A DNA stretch of 64,000 nt from Levilactobacillus fuyuanensis (lineage in GTDB: Bacteria; Bacillota; Bacilli; Lactobacillales; Lactobacillaceae), in NCBI RefSeq assembly GCF_003946395.1, contig NZ_RHNZ01000007.1, positions 111,390 through 175,389 of the forward strand, read 5' to 3'. Of this stretch, positions 35,437-43,420 are shown piece after piece (position 1 is the first letter of the stretch; each line of letters opens with the position of its first letter). Position numbers and translations under genes: made by a program. Below the pieces are notes generated by a model. The model had not been told where the DNA came from. It did no database searches and worked only from the letters and a program-made list of their open reading frames with translations.

Positions 35437-35504
35437 GTTAATGCGCTCCCTCATGTTTTATTAACCACATATAGTATCTTTCTCGCCGACGAGGTGGCTG
35501 CATC

Positions 35505-35520
35505 ACACAATATATTGTGT
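35505..35520. promoter_or_regulatory. 16-bp perfect palindrome in the pnuC leader
   Basis: ACACAATATATTGTGT is a perfect palindrome about 20 bases downstream of the expected pnuC transcription start, a position where a bound repressor would block elongation. The regulator is not identified. Confidence 0.5.
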
Positions 35521-35708
35521 TGCTCGTTTTGAACAACAGGTTTGATTATAGCACGCAATTTTCTCTGTAACGGCTAGAATTTCAAATTTGTTTCATGACA
35601 TTACAGCTGTCGGAAAACGGTTACATGCCCGTCAGGCGTCCTGTGAAACAAGATTCTATAACATATCGGCATTGCACACTTTTTACAGTTTGAGGGAAAA
35701 AGGCCAAA

Positions 35709-35737
35709 TAAAAAAGATCAGTCGTGAACGACTGATC
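35709..35737 (-). terminator. MarR gene terminator
   Basis: GATCAGTCGT pairs with ACGACTGATC and is followed by Ts on the minus strand. Confidence 0.85.
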
Positions 35738-35762
35738 CGTTTAAAGAAAAATTTAAAGGTCT

Positions 35763-36245
35763 TTACTCTTCTGGTGTTTCCGGTGTTAACTGTGCCGTAG
35801 CCGACGCTAACATCTGAGTCAGCTCGCCTACCGTCAATTGACTACCCTCTGTAGAAAGGGGCGTCTCACTCATGATTTTTGCTGATTTTACCAGCAAATC
35901 ATGGCACATCATCTCCAGCTCTTCACCACTCGTCGTTAACGACAACGGCCGTACCCGACGATCAGAAGATTGATAACTCTGTAGCACGTAACCGCGCCGA
36001 ATCAGCTGTGAGATTCCACGCGAAACAGCTGCCCGAGAGATCCCCCGACTGTCAGCAACCGTGGCTGACGTCAGCTTACCAGGATTCTCTAAAATATGGT
36101 GCAGAATCGCATACTGATCCACCGAAATCCCCATGGCTCGTTGGAACCGCGTTGCTGATTTCTCCAATTCTCGCTTTAATTCCATGTAAGATTCGAAAAA
36201 ACTTTCCGCATGTACGACCTTACTCTTTCCCATAGTATTCATCAT
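35763..36245 (-). CDS. MarR family transcriptional regulator
   Basis: 160 residues with an N-terminal helix, a winged helix (TSATVADSRGISRAAVSRGISQLIRRGYVLQ) and basic wing (SSDRRVRPLSLTTSG). Three close ATGs (36245, 36242, 36233) follow AAGGA; the middle one has the best spacing, so the true start may be slightly later than given. Monocistronic with its own terminator. Target not apparent; the pnuC palindrome downstream is one possibility. Confidence 0.85.
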   Translation of the reverse strand: MMNTMGKSKVVHAESFFESYMELKRELEKSATRFQRAMGISVDQYAILHHILENPGKLTSATVADSRGISRAAVSRGISQLIRRGYVLQSYQSSDRRVRPLSLTTSGEELEMMCHDLLVKSAKIMSETPLSTEGSQLTVGELTQMLASATAQLTPETPEE

Positions 36246-36473
36246 ATCCTTATCTTTTACTTACTAACCGCTAAGATAATTAACACGATTAGCAATACGC
36301 AAAATGGTTGACCCCATAGAAATATCTATACATTTAATAATAAAGAACAATCTCATGAAATGCAAGTGGCTTTCACTAATTTGTCGAAAAGTTTATGGTT
36401 TAAACTACTCTAACAACGATTTCGACTAATGATTAACAGCTAAAGCACTCTATGCAATTGATTGTATACAAAA

Positions 36474-36500
36474 GGCGGCCGCGTTTTCACCCGGACCGCC
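36474..36500 (-). terminator. GH13 gene terminator
   Basis: GGCGG and CCGCC form the stem with an unstable inner loop, followed by TTTTG on the minus strand. Confidence 0.55.
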
Positions 36501-36512
36501 CCGCTTTCAATC

Positions 36513-38150
36513 TCACTCTAGTTTTCGTAAATGGTATAGCCGGGCTTCCCAAGGTTGGATCTGCGTCTCATCCGAAGCGGCATCGACCCGCATATTGGTA
36601 ACGATCATCTCGCTCGGATTTAAATCAAACTCTTGAGTAGTTGCAGCTTCATTGCTCATATTCACAACAATCAACCAATTATCACCATTATAGGTTCGGC
36701 GATAAACATATAATTGGTCATCTTTAGTATCAATCAATTCATAACGGCCCTTTTGTAACGTCGGTACCGTCTTTTTCAGCTGAATCAACTGGCGATAGAA
36801 CGTGAAGACCGAGTAAGGATCATGACTTTCACGTTCCACGTTGATTCGTTCCACGACTTGCGTTGGTTGAATCCACGGCTGATGCTCGGAGAAACCACCG
36901 TTGGGTTCATCATTCCAGGGAAACGGTGTCCGCGCATTGTCCCGGCTCTTGGCAGCCAATTGTTCCAAAATCTTTGACTCTGAAACACCCTTGGCACGCT
37001 GACTCCGATAATAGAGGCGACTGTCTAAGTCACGATAATCATCAATGCTGTCGAACCGAGCGTTGGGTAGTCCCAACTCTTGGCCCTGATAGATAAACGG
37101 CGTACCTTTCATCAACAAGTACCACAATCCCAAAGCCTTGGCAGAACGACGGCGATAATCCACCGGGTTCCCATAATATGAAACGGCACGCGGTAAATCA
37201 TGATTCTCAATAAACAGCGCGTTCCAGCCCTTGTCGGCCAGTGCTAACTGCCAGCGCGTCAGGTTCTGGCGCAAGGCTGCAATCGGTAGCTTGGGCTCCG
37301 CATTCTCCCAGTAATGCACGTGGTCGAATTCCAACAGAAGGTCAAAGAACCCCGTGTCAGGATCCAGCCAGCGTTGCGCCGTCGGCATATCGATGCCACC
37401 CGCCTCACCAATGGTAAATAAATGATTGCGCTGCAGGACTGGCTTCAGATCGGCCAAGTAGGTGGTGACCCCCGTAAAGTCCCGGTAATAGTCCGTCCGG
37501 GGCGCGGCCACATCGGCGAAATCGGCTTGTTTCTTCAGGTGGGTGACCCCATCTAACCGGAAACCATCGACACCGCGGTCGGCCCACCATTGGATAATGT
37601 CACTCATCTCGCGGCGCACAGCTGGATTCTCCCAGTTCAGATCCGGTTGCTTCCGAGCAAAGGTATGCAAGTACGCCGCTTGACTTGCGGCGTGGTAGGT
37701 CCACGCCGAGCCACCAAAGACCGATTCCCAATTGTTCGGTGCCACGTCCAGCGTGGTCGGTTGCCAAATATAGTAATCGTGATAGGTACTGGTCGGGTCG
37801 GCTAAAGCCGCCTTGAACCACGGGTGGTCGCTCGACGTATGGTTAAGCGCCAGGTCGATTACGATCTTAATATCGGCCGCATGGAGTGCCGCAACGAGTC
37901 GGTCAAAATCAGCCAATGTCCCGAACTGTGGGGCCACGCCGCGATATTTCATCACGTCATAGCCATTATCCACGTCGCCTGACGGATAGAACGAAGAGAC
38001 CCAGACAAAGTCGACTCGCAAGGTTTTCAGGTAGTCGATCTGCTGCTGAATACCAGCAAGATCTCCGATACCATCGTTATTCGTATCTAAGAAACTCTGC
38101 GGATAAATCTGATATCCGACTGCGTGTTGCCACCACTGTGCGTCGCCCAT
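36513..38150 (-). CDS. GH13 alpha-glucosidase (oligo-1,6-glucosidase-like)
   Basis: ATG at 38150 (MGDAQWWQHAVGYQIYPQSF) follows GGAAGGAAGAG; the upstream frame is discarded. The 545-residue cytoplasmic enzyme has the GH13 regions: DLALNHTS, nucleophile D200 in GFRLD, acid/base E249 in FTIGEAGG, and NHD (H317-D318). Members of this branch cut isomaltose, dextran fragments, sucrose or maltose. The residue after the nucleophile is Gly, not the Val linked with strict alpha-1,6 specificity, so an alpha-1,4 or mixed activity is possible. A cre box and a LacI-type site lie upstream. Confidence 0.88.
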   Translation of the reverse strand: MGDAQWWQHAVGYQIYPQSFLDTNNDGIGDLAGIQQQIDYLKTLRVDFVWVSSFYPSGDVDNGYDVMKYRGVAPQFGTLADFDRLVAALHAADIKIVIDLALNHTSSDHPWFKAALADPTSTYHDYYIWQPTTLDVAPNNWESVFGGSAWTYHAASQAAYLHTFARKQPDLNWENPAVRREMSDIIQWWADRGVDGFRLDGVTHLKKQADFADVAAPRTDYYRDFTGVTTYLADLKPVLQRNHLFTIGEAGGIDMPTAQRWLDPDTGFFDLLLEFDHVHYWENAEPKLPIAALRQNLTRWQLALADKGWNALFIENHDLPRAVSYYGNPVDYRRRSAKALGLWYLLMKGTPFIYQGQELGLPNARFDSIDDYRDLDSRLYYRSQRAKGVSESKILEQLAAKSRDNARTPFPWNDEPNGGFSEHQPWIQPTQVVERINVERESHDPYSVFTFYRQLIQLKKTVPTLQKGRYELIDTKDDQLYVYRRTYNGDNWLIVVNMSNEAATTQEFDLNPSEMIVTNMRVDAASDETQIQPWEARLYHLRKLE

Positions 38151-38177
38151 GACTCTCTTCCTTCCGTAACCAAACTT

Positions 38178-38192
38178 GTGCAACCGATTGTT
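38178..38192. promoter_or_regulatory. Candidate LacI/GalR-type operator before the GH13 gene
   Basis: GTGCAACCGATTGTT is a pseudo-palindrome with the CG centre seen in LacI-family operators. It lies between the cre box and the gene start. Confidence 0.35.
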
Positions 38193-38210
38193 ATTGGTAA
38201 ATACCAATCC

Positions 38211-38224
38211 TGCATTCGCTTTCA
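38211..38224 (-). promoter_or_regulatory. Catabolite-responsive element (cre)
   Basis: TGAAAGCGAATGCA on the minus strand matches the CcpA site consensus (TGNAARCGNWWNCA). It is about 60 bases upstream of the GH13 start, fitting glucose repression. Confidence 0.75.
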
Positions 38225-38280
38225 TTGTAACAATAATTATCCGGTTTGTCGGCCTCTTTTGCAAGTTTTATGCCTATCTT

Positions 38281-38322
38281 AAAAAAAGTCCGGCCCCCGA
38301 ACATTTCTGTCGGTGACCGGAC
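38281..38322 (-). terminator. FAD oxidase gene terminator
   Basis: GTCCGG pairs with CCGGAC through an inner CCGAC/GTTCGG stem; seven Ts follow on the minus strand. Confidence 0.88.
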
Positions 38323-38392
38323 ACAATTTTCAAATTTGATTATTGGATAATCAGAAGCATTTTCACCCCATGTTTCGGGCGTTCAAGCTACC

Positions 38393-39787
38393 TTAATCAA
38401 TCTTACGTTTAGGATTCAACAGGTTCATCGGATCAAAGAGCGTCTTGATCTGATGTTGCAGCTGATCGACGGTTTCACCCAACTCGGGATTGTTCCATTG
38501 GTTTTTCAGCATTCCCACGGCGTGTTCTCCGGAGATCGTTCCCCCGAGTTCCAATGTCTTCCAGAAGGTCTGTCGTAACGCTTCAATAATGACTTCTGGG
38601 ACTTCATCAACGTCCTTGTCCCACACGAAGGTTGGGTGCACGTTACCATCTCCGGCATGACCAGCCGTGTAGATCGTAATGCCCAATTTCTTCCCGAGGT
38701 CCTGCAGATAATCCATCATTGGGGCCAGCTTGGACAGGGGCATTGCCATATCTTCCATCAGGTGATTCCGACCGGCAAAGACGGCGGGTAACATATCCCG
38801 ACGCAACTGTTCCAAATCAGCTTCTTCTGTTTCATCCGTAGTAACGGTCACGTTCTGCCCGTGATACTTATCCAGCAAGTCACGGACGACCTGAACATTC
38901 TCGGGACTGCCACCTTCTAGCCGGAAAATTAGCATAGCGCCACTGTTGTCGGCATAGTGGGTTTTTTCGTATTTATCCAGTGCCACCACGGTATTGCCGT
39001 CCAAAGCTTCCAGCATCGTTGGATAGACCCCGGACATTCGGATAGCCGTGACACCTTGTGCCAACGCCGTCATATCGTCGAAGAAGGCCACGCCCATGAC
39101 GGATTGGCCCAGCGGAATCGGCATTAATTTTACAGTGATTTCGTAAATGATGCCCAAGGTTCCCTCGGAACCGACGAAGAGCTGGGTCAGATCATACCCA
39201 AAGGCCTGCTTCAACGTCCGGCCACCAAGCTTAACGACCCGACCATCGGCCAGTACGGCCTTCAAGCCCAGCACATTATCCTTGGTTGCACCATAGCGCA
39301 CGGTGCTCATCCCACCGGCATTAGTGGAGACATTCCCACCAATTGATGAGAATGGCTTAGAACCAGGATCTGGGGCGTAGAACAGTCCCTGCTTACGGGC
39401 CTCCTTGTCCAAATCGCCATTGACGACCCCGGGTTCAACAACGGCCACGGAATCTTCCTTACTGATTTCCAGAATCTGATTCATCTTGCGCGTGGACAAG
39501 ATAATTGCCCCCGTCAGACCGTCGGACCCAATCACCGTGCTACTAAAGGTGGTTTGCGGAATCACGGCGATATGGAACTTCCGCGCTGTCCGCAAGACAC
39601 CTTGAATATCTTCAACGTTGGCAACCTCGACAAACGCCCGCGCTAAGCCCGTTTCACCACCAGTTGCATTGGGATTGAAGGATTGCTTGCGCAACGTGGC
39701 TTCATCCGTGGCAACCGTTCCCGTCTTTACCTGAGACTTTAAATAGGCCAAAATCTCATCGTCAGAATAGGCACTAAACACTGTCAT
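38393..39787 (-). CDS. FAD-linked 2-hydroxyacid dehydrogenase/oxidase (GlcD type)
   Basis: ATG at 39787 follows GAGGTC. The 464-residue protein has the PCMH/VAO FAD-binding motif (DPGSKPFSSIGGNVSTNAGG), a substrate-binding cap and the C-terminal HAGDGNVHP and GTISGEHAVG motifs of the GlcD/D-lactate dehydrogenase family. It oxidises D-lactate or glycolate, passing electrons to quinone or another acceptor. There are no GlcE/F partner genes. It is divergent from a MarR gene, and the shared promoter region holds a GTTG/CAAC inverted repeat. Confidence 0.9.
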   Translation of the reverse strand: MTVFSAYSDDEILAYLKSQVKTGTVATDEATLRKQSFNPNATGGETGLARAFVEVANVEDIQGVLRTARKFHIAVIPQTTFSSTVIGSDGLTGAIILSTRKMNQILEISKEDSVAVVEPGVVNGDLDKEARKQGLFYAPDPGSKPFSSIGGNVSTNAGGMSTVRYGATKDNVLGLKAVLADGRVVKLGGRTLKQAFGYDLTQLFVGSEGTLGIIYEITVKLMPIPLGQSVMGVAFFDDMTALAQGVTAIRMSGVYPTMLEALDGNTVVALDKYEKTHYADNSGAMLIFRLEGGSPENVQVVRDLLDKYHGQNVTVTTDETEEADLEQLRRDMLPAVFAGRNHLMEDMAMPLSKLAPMMDYLQDLGKKLGITIYTAGHAGDGNVHPTFVWDKDVDEVPEVIIEALRQTFWKTLELGGTISGEHAVGMLKNQWNNPELGETVDQLQHQIKTLFDPMNLLNPKRKID

Positions 39788-39870
39788 CACAAAGACCTCT
39801 TTTATTTTTGAATTACTCATTGGTCATTTTAACAGTATATCCATCCAATTACCTCACCAACATCTTGAAT

Positions 39871-39888
39871 TTTGTTGCAATTACAACT
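39871..39888. promoter_or_regulatory. Candidate MarR operator between the FAD oxidase and marR
   Basis: TTTGTTGCAATTACAACT contains GTTG and CAAC six bases apart, in the divergent promoter region. Confidence 0.35.
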
Positions 39889-39933
39889 AAATCGTCGTAT
39901 ACTCATTTTTATCATGAAATGAGGTGCATCAGC

Positions 39934-40386
39934 TTGGCAGAGGTTTTACGTCCGATTGGCACTGTCGCCCGGGCACTCGATAGCATCAGTAACATTGAGT
40001 TCAAGGCGCTCGACCTGAATCGCGGCCAGTATCTATACCTGGTTCGGGTGGCCGAATCGCCGGGAATTATTCTGGAACGACTCGCCGTGATTGTCCGGGT
40101 CGACAAGACCACCGCGGCCCGTGCCATTCAGAAGCTGGAGAAGAACGGTATCTTGGAACGCCGCCCTAGCCCGACTGATAAGAAACAGAAACAGATTTTT
40201 CTCACAGCAAAGGGCCAGGCCCTCTACCCCATCATCAAACGCGAGAATGCCTATTCCAACGCCACCGCACTCAAAGGATTCACACCAGCTGAACGCGACC
40301 AACTCGCCACTTATCTGAAACGGGTGGAAGCCAATATTAATTCCGACTGGATTAAAGTGAAACACGGCGAACACCGTGACTACTGA
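39934..40386 (+). CDS. MarR family transcriptional regulator
   Basis: I start at the TTG at 39934, nine bases after GAGGTG; an upstream ATG at 39919 overlaps that site. The 150-residue protein has a winged helix (LERLAVIVRVDKTTAARAIQKLEKNGILERR) and the wing PTDKKQKQIFLTAKG. It is divergent from the FAD oxidase gene, and 15 bases upstream of an acetyltransferase gene with which it forms an operon. Likely controls one or both neighbours. Confidence 0.87.
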   Translation: MAEVLRPIGTVARALDSISNIEFKALDLNRGQYLYLVRVAESPGIILERLAVIVRVDKTTAARAIQKLEKNGILERRPSPTDKKQKQIFLTAKGQALYPIIKRENAYSNATALKGFTPAERDQLATYLKRVEANINSDWIKVKHGEHRDY

Positions 40387-40401
40387 AAGGATTGTCGATC
40401 A

Positions 40402-40896
40402 ATGAAAAATACCACCATCACTCCCGTAACCCCCGCCGACCTAGAACAACTCCGGAACGTCAGCATTGAAACCTTTACCGCAACCTTTGGGGCCGTCAAT
40501 ACCCCTGAGAACCTCAATGCTTATCTGGAACACGACCTCAGCCGCGAACAACTCAGTCAAGAGCTCGTCGACCCAACCGCCGCCTTCTACTTTCTTCAAG
40601 TCGATGGCGAACTCGCCGGCTACGGCAAGCTCCTCCACCACGCAACCGATATTGAAATTCAACGGGTCTACGTGCGCGAAGGCTTCCAGCACCACGGCCT
40701 CGGTCGCCAATTTCTCGAGTTCACCGAACAGGTGGCTCGCGATGCCGGCCTGCCCAAGGTGATCCTAGGGGTCTGGGAACACAACGACAACGCTTTAGCC
40801 TTCTACAAATTCATGGGCTATCACCGTTACGGCGCCCACACATTCAAGCTGGGTGATGATCCTCAGACCGACTACCTGATGGAAAAATCCCTGTAA
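40402..40896 (+). CDS. GNAT acetyltransferase
   Basis: 164 residues with the GNAT core: IEIQRVYVREGFQHHGLGRQFLEF (motif A, R/Q-x-x-G-x-A-like loop) and VWEHNDNALAFYKFMGY (motif B). The early ETFTATFG...P segment is common to the diamine/spermidine and YhhY-like GNATs found in lactobacilli. GGA site at good distance; second gene of the marR operon. Substrate not assigned. Confidence 0.85.
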   Translation: MKNTTITPVTPADLEQLRNVSIETFTATFGAVNTPENLNAYLEHDLSREQLSQELVDPTAAFYFLQVDGELAGYGKLLHHATDIEIQRVYVREGFQHHGLGRQFLEFTEQVARDAGLPKVILGVWEHNDNALAFYKFMGYHRYGAHTFKLGDDPQTDYLMEKSL

Positions 40897-40920
40897 GCTT
40901 GTTTCAACCTGGAACATACG

Positions 40921-40949
40921 AAAAGGCCTGGAAAAATTCCAGGCCTTTT
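40921..40949. terminator. Terminator hairpin attached to repeat C3
   Basis: AAAAGGCCTGG pairs with CCAGGCCTTTT across AAAAATT. It ends the marR-GNAT operon and abuts family C copy 3. Confidence 0.88.
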
Positions 40950-40959
40950 ATTGTGCCAC

Positions 40960-41092
40960 TTTATATGATCGAAACGTGCGCCAAAAGGCAGACAGTTCCG
41001 CTTAAAACTGATAACCAAACAATCCAAGCCCGGGATTATTCGGTTATCAGCCTTAATGCTCGCTGGCTAACCACCTTTTGTCCCACTCTTTC
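40960..41092 (+). repeat. Long hairpin repeat, family C copy 3
   Basis: CGAAACGTGCGCCAAAAGGC ... CTGATAACCAAACAATCC ... GGGATTATTCGGTTATCAG ... CCTTTTGTCCCACTCT. Same order as in copies 1 and 2, with scattered substitutions. It lies between the GNAT and ABC ATPase genes, which converge. Confidence 0.85.
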
Positions 41093-41098
41093 CTACGT

Positions 41099-41758
41099 TT
41101 AGGCCAGCCGCACAAACTGCTTATTTTCCAACCGGTACTGGTGGTCACAACGGGCCGCCACATCAGGTTCGTGGGTCACGATGATCACACATTTTTGCTG
41201 CTCGTGCGCGATGCGTTGGAACTGATCGATGACTTCTTTCGTATTATCCTCATCCAGATTTCCAGTCGGCTCATCGGCCACGACAAGCTTGGCATCGCAA
41301 CACATGGTCCGGGCAATGGCCACCCGTTGCTGCTGCCCGCCGGAGAGCCGCTGAACGTTTCTCGTGATGAGGTCATCCCCAATCCCCAGATCGTTGAGTA
41401 CCCGCTGCGCATAGCCCCGATCCCCGGCATGACTGGCATCCGTGATGGCCATCGCTGTCAGGAGATTGTTCAACGGGGACATGTAATTAAACAGGTTGTA
41501 TGCCTGAAACACAATGGCAACGTCATGGCGCCGATAGTTGGTCAGACCAATCTGTTTCAGCGACCGGTCATTGAGAAAAATATCGCCTTCGCGTGGCTTA
41601 TCTAGCCCAGCAATCAACGAGAGGAACGTCGTCTTCCCGGTCCCACTGTGGCCAAGAATCGCGTAGGATTGGCCCTCTTCGAATTCGAGATTGATATCTT
41701 GAAACAGGGGTTGTTCTTTATCCTGGTACCAATAACCCAGGCCTTCAGTTCTTAACAT
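41099..41758 (-). CDS. ABC transporter ATPase, MacB/LolD type
   Basis: 219 residues. Walker A GHSGTGKTT, Q-loop FQAYNLF, signature [14 protein letters not shown], Walker B LVVADEPTGNLDE and the switch His in VTHEPDVAA. The NLDE form is typical of the lipoprotein/macrolide (MacB-like) class whose partners are FtsX-like permeases. Its gene follows the permease by 12 bases with an AAGGAGGG site. Such pairs act as mechanotransmitters in cell-envelope stress or peptide resistance. Confidence 0.92.
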   Translation of the reverse strand: MLRTEGLGYWYQDKEQPLFQDINLEFEEGQSYAILGHSGTGKTTFLSLIAGLDKPREGDIFLNDRSLKQIGLTNYRRHDVAIVFQAYNLFNYMSPLNNLLTAMAITDASHAGDRGYAQRVLNDLGIGDDLITRNVQRLSGGQQQRVAIARTMCCDAKLVVADEPTGNLDEDNTKEVIDQFQRIAHEQQKCVIIVTHEPDVAARCDHQYRLENKQFVRLA

Positions 41759-41770
41759 CTGCGTCCCTCC

Positions 41771-43240
41771 TTAGGAAATCAGTATCTTCTTCGGTTCCAG
41801 TCTGAGAATGCCACCGGAGGCAATCATGATTGACAGGAACGTAATGGCCAAACCAAAGCCACCTAGTTCTGCCAGGTCGACGGCGCTCACGGCAATTTCC
41901 AGATCAGGGTTCTTCGTCTTAGCACTGCTGGTCGTGCTGCCAGGACCACCGGCCCCGCCACGCATGCCACTACCGCCGCTACCGCCAGGTTGACCACCGC
42001 CACCAGGTTGGCTAGACGTACCGCTACTGGTCGTCTGCGTTGTAGTACTCTGTGAGACCAGTTGTGATCCCAATTGATTCCCCACAAATTTGCCACCAAC
42101 ACCGGCAATTGCTAGGGCAATCACGATGACCATCAACATTTCCGTAAAGAATTGGGCGACGATCTTCCAGCGCGCTTCACCCAGAGACAGCAGCACACCG
42201 ATTTCAAATCGCCGTTCGCGAATCATCAGGATAACAATTAGGGCCAGAATAATCGTACCGGCAATCGCCACCAACCAAACGATCTTGTTGGCAAAGCCTT
42301 CCACGTTGTTCATCGAGGCCTTAATCGATTGGTAGCTAGAATCATCGGTACTCAGAGAATACTTACTGCTGATCAACTTATTACCGGCCTTCTTGGTCGC
42401 ACTCGCCTTGGCAGGGTTCGTCACGTTAAACGTCACTGAATCGGCCGTTCCCGCATACTTGCTACCCTTAATCGTGTTGGCCAGGGTGTATGATGCATAG
42501 ATCGTATTGGCAGGATCGGTGCTCATTGGCCCCGCGCTGGCCGAGCTGGTCGAACTGGCCTTGTAAATTCCGACAACCTTCACCTTGAGGGTGCTCTTGG
42601 ACCCCGTCGTCTCCTTGATGGTCATGGTATCGCCAACCGTCAGATTATTTTGACTCGCCAGTTCCTTTTCGATCACGACATTGTTGGTTCCCTTGTCAGA
42701 CGCCTTGATACCGCGCCCTTTGGTAATCTTGCTCTGGCTGTCAGTAAAGTCCGTCGTCAATGCCGTCGACGTGACCCCATCAATCTGGGTATCGCCGGAT
42801 GAACTGCTCGTGGACTTCATGCCGCCAGGACCGCCACTGCTGTTACCGCCCATCCCCGTACTGGTCGAGACCGTATCGTAGGATTTCGCATTCGCCGTAG
42901 TACTGCTGGTCACATTGTAGTTCTTGATGTTGCTGAGCTTCGCGATACTCTTGGCATCACTCAACTTAACCGGCGTCAGTGTCAGCTTGGGCCGACTGGA
43001 CTTCGAAGAGCTACTGGAACTACTGCTCTGCATCTTCTTAAATGCCGCCTGCCGGTTGGCCGACAGCGTCATCGTTGCACCAGCATCCGTCTTGGCGGTC
43101 TCCGTTGCCTTGACCGCCGCACTTCTAATCAGTAGACCTGCTAACACAAACATGAGAATGGCGGACGAGACCAGGATCAGTAAGACTGACCGGCCCTTCT
43201 TCGCCCACACATTTAACCAGGCCCGTTTGAAAAAATTCAT
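41771..43240 (-). CDS. FtsX-like ABC permease with large external domain
   Basis: ATG at 43240 (MNFFKRAWLNVWAKKGRS) follows GGAGGCG. The 489-residue protein has one membrane segment (about 20-40), an extracellular domain of about 270 residues, and three C-terminal segments typical of MacB/FtsX permeases. Two low-complexity insertions are unusual: a Ser-rich stretch near residue 80 and a Gly/Pro/Ser/Gln-rich loop between the last segments (near residue 400). It works with the downstream ATPase. Substrate unknown. Confidence 0.88.
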   Translation of the reverse strand: MNFFKRAWLNVWAKKGRSVLLILVSSAILMFVLAGLLIRSAAVKATETAKTDAGATMTLSANRQAAFKKMQSSSSSSSSKSSRPKLTLTPVKLSDAKSIAKLSNIKNYNVTSSTTANAKSYDTVSTSTGMGGNSSGGPGGMKSTSSSSGDTQIDGVTSTALTTDFTDSQSKITKGRGIKASDKGTNNVVIEKELASQNNLTVGDTMTIKETTGSKSTLKVKVVGIYKASSTSSASAGPMSTDPANTIYASYTLANTIKGSKYAGTADSVTFNVTNPAKASATKKAGNKLISSKYSLSTDDSSYQSIKASMNNVEGFANKIVWLVAIAGTIILALIVILMIRERRFEIGVLLSLGEARWKIVAQFFTEMLMVIVIALAIAGVGGKFVGNQLGSQLVSQSTTTQTTSSGTSSQPGGGGQPGGSGGSGMRGGAGGPGSTTSSAKTKNPDLEIAVSAVDLAELGGFGLAITFLSIMIASGGILRLEPKKILIS

Positions 43241-43349
43241 TCGAGTCGCCTCCATTTCATAACATGTCCTGATTATGGCAAAGCTGGCTTATCGCAAACC
43301 TAAAGTGCTGGGGTTTACAGTATTAACTGATAGCACTCAGTCCACCCCA

Positions 43350-43381
43350 AAACGGCGGCATCCCGCAGGACACCGCCGTTT
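43350..43381. terminator. Hairpin between AI-2E-family and ABC permease genes
   Basis: AAACGGCGG pairs with CCGCCGTTT. It follows the AI-2E-family gene stop after about 40 bases. Confidence 0.7.
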
Positions 43382-43420
43382 GTGACTAATTTATTTGTTA
43401 ATCATGGTGTTAATAAACTG

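Noticed and set aside
19463..41092. CRISPR repeats
   Set aside because: Family C copies are long hairpins at scattered sites more than 7 kb apart, not short direct repeats with spacers.
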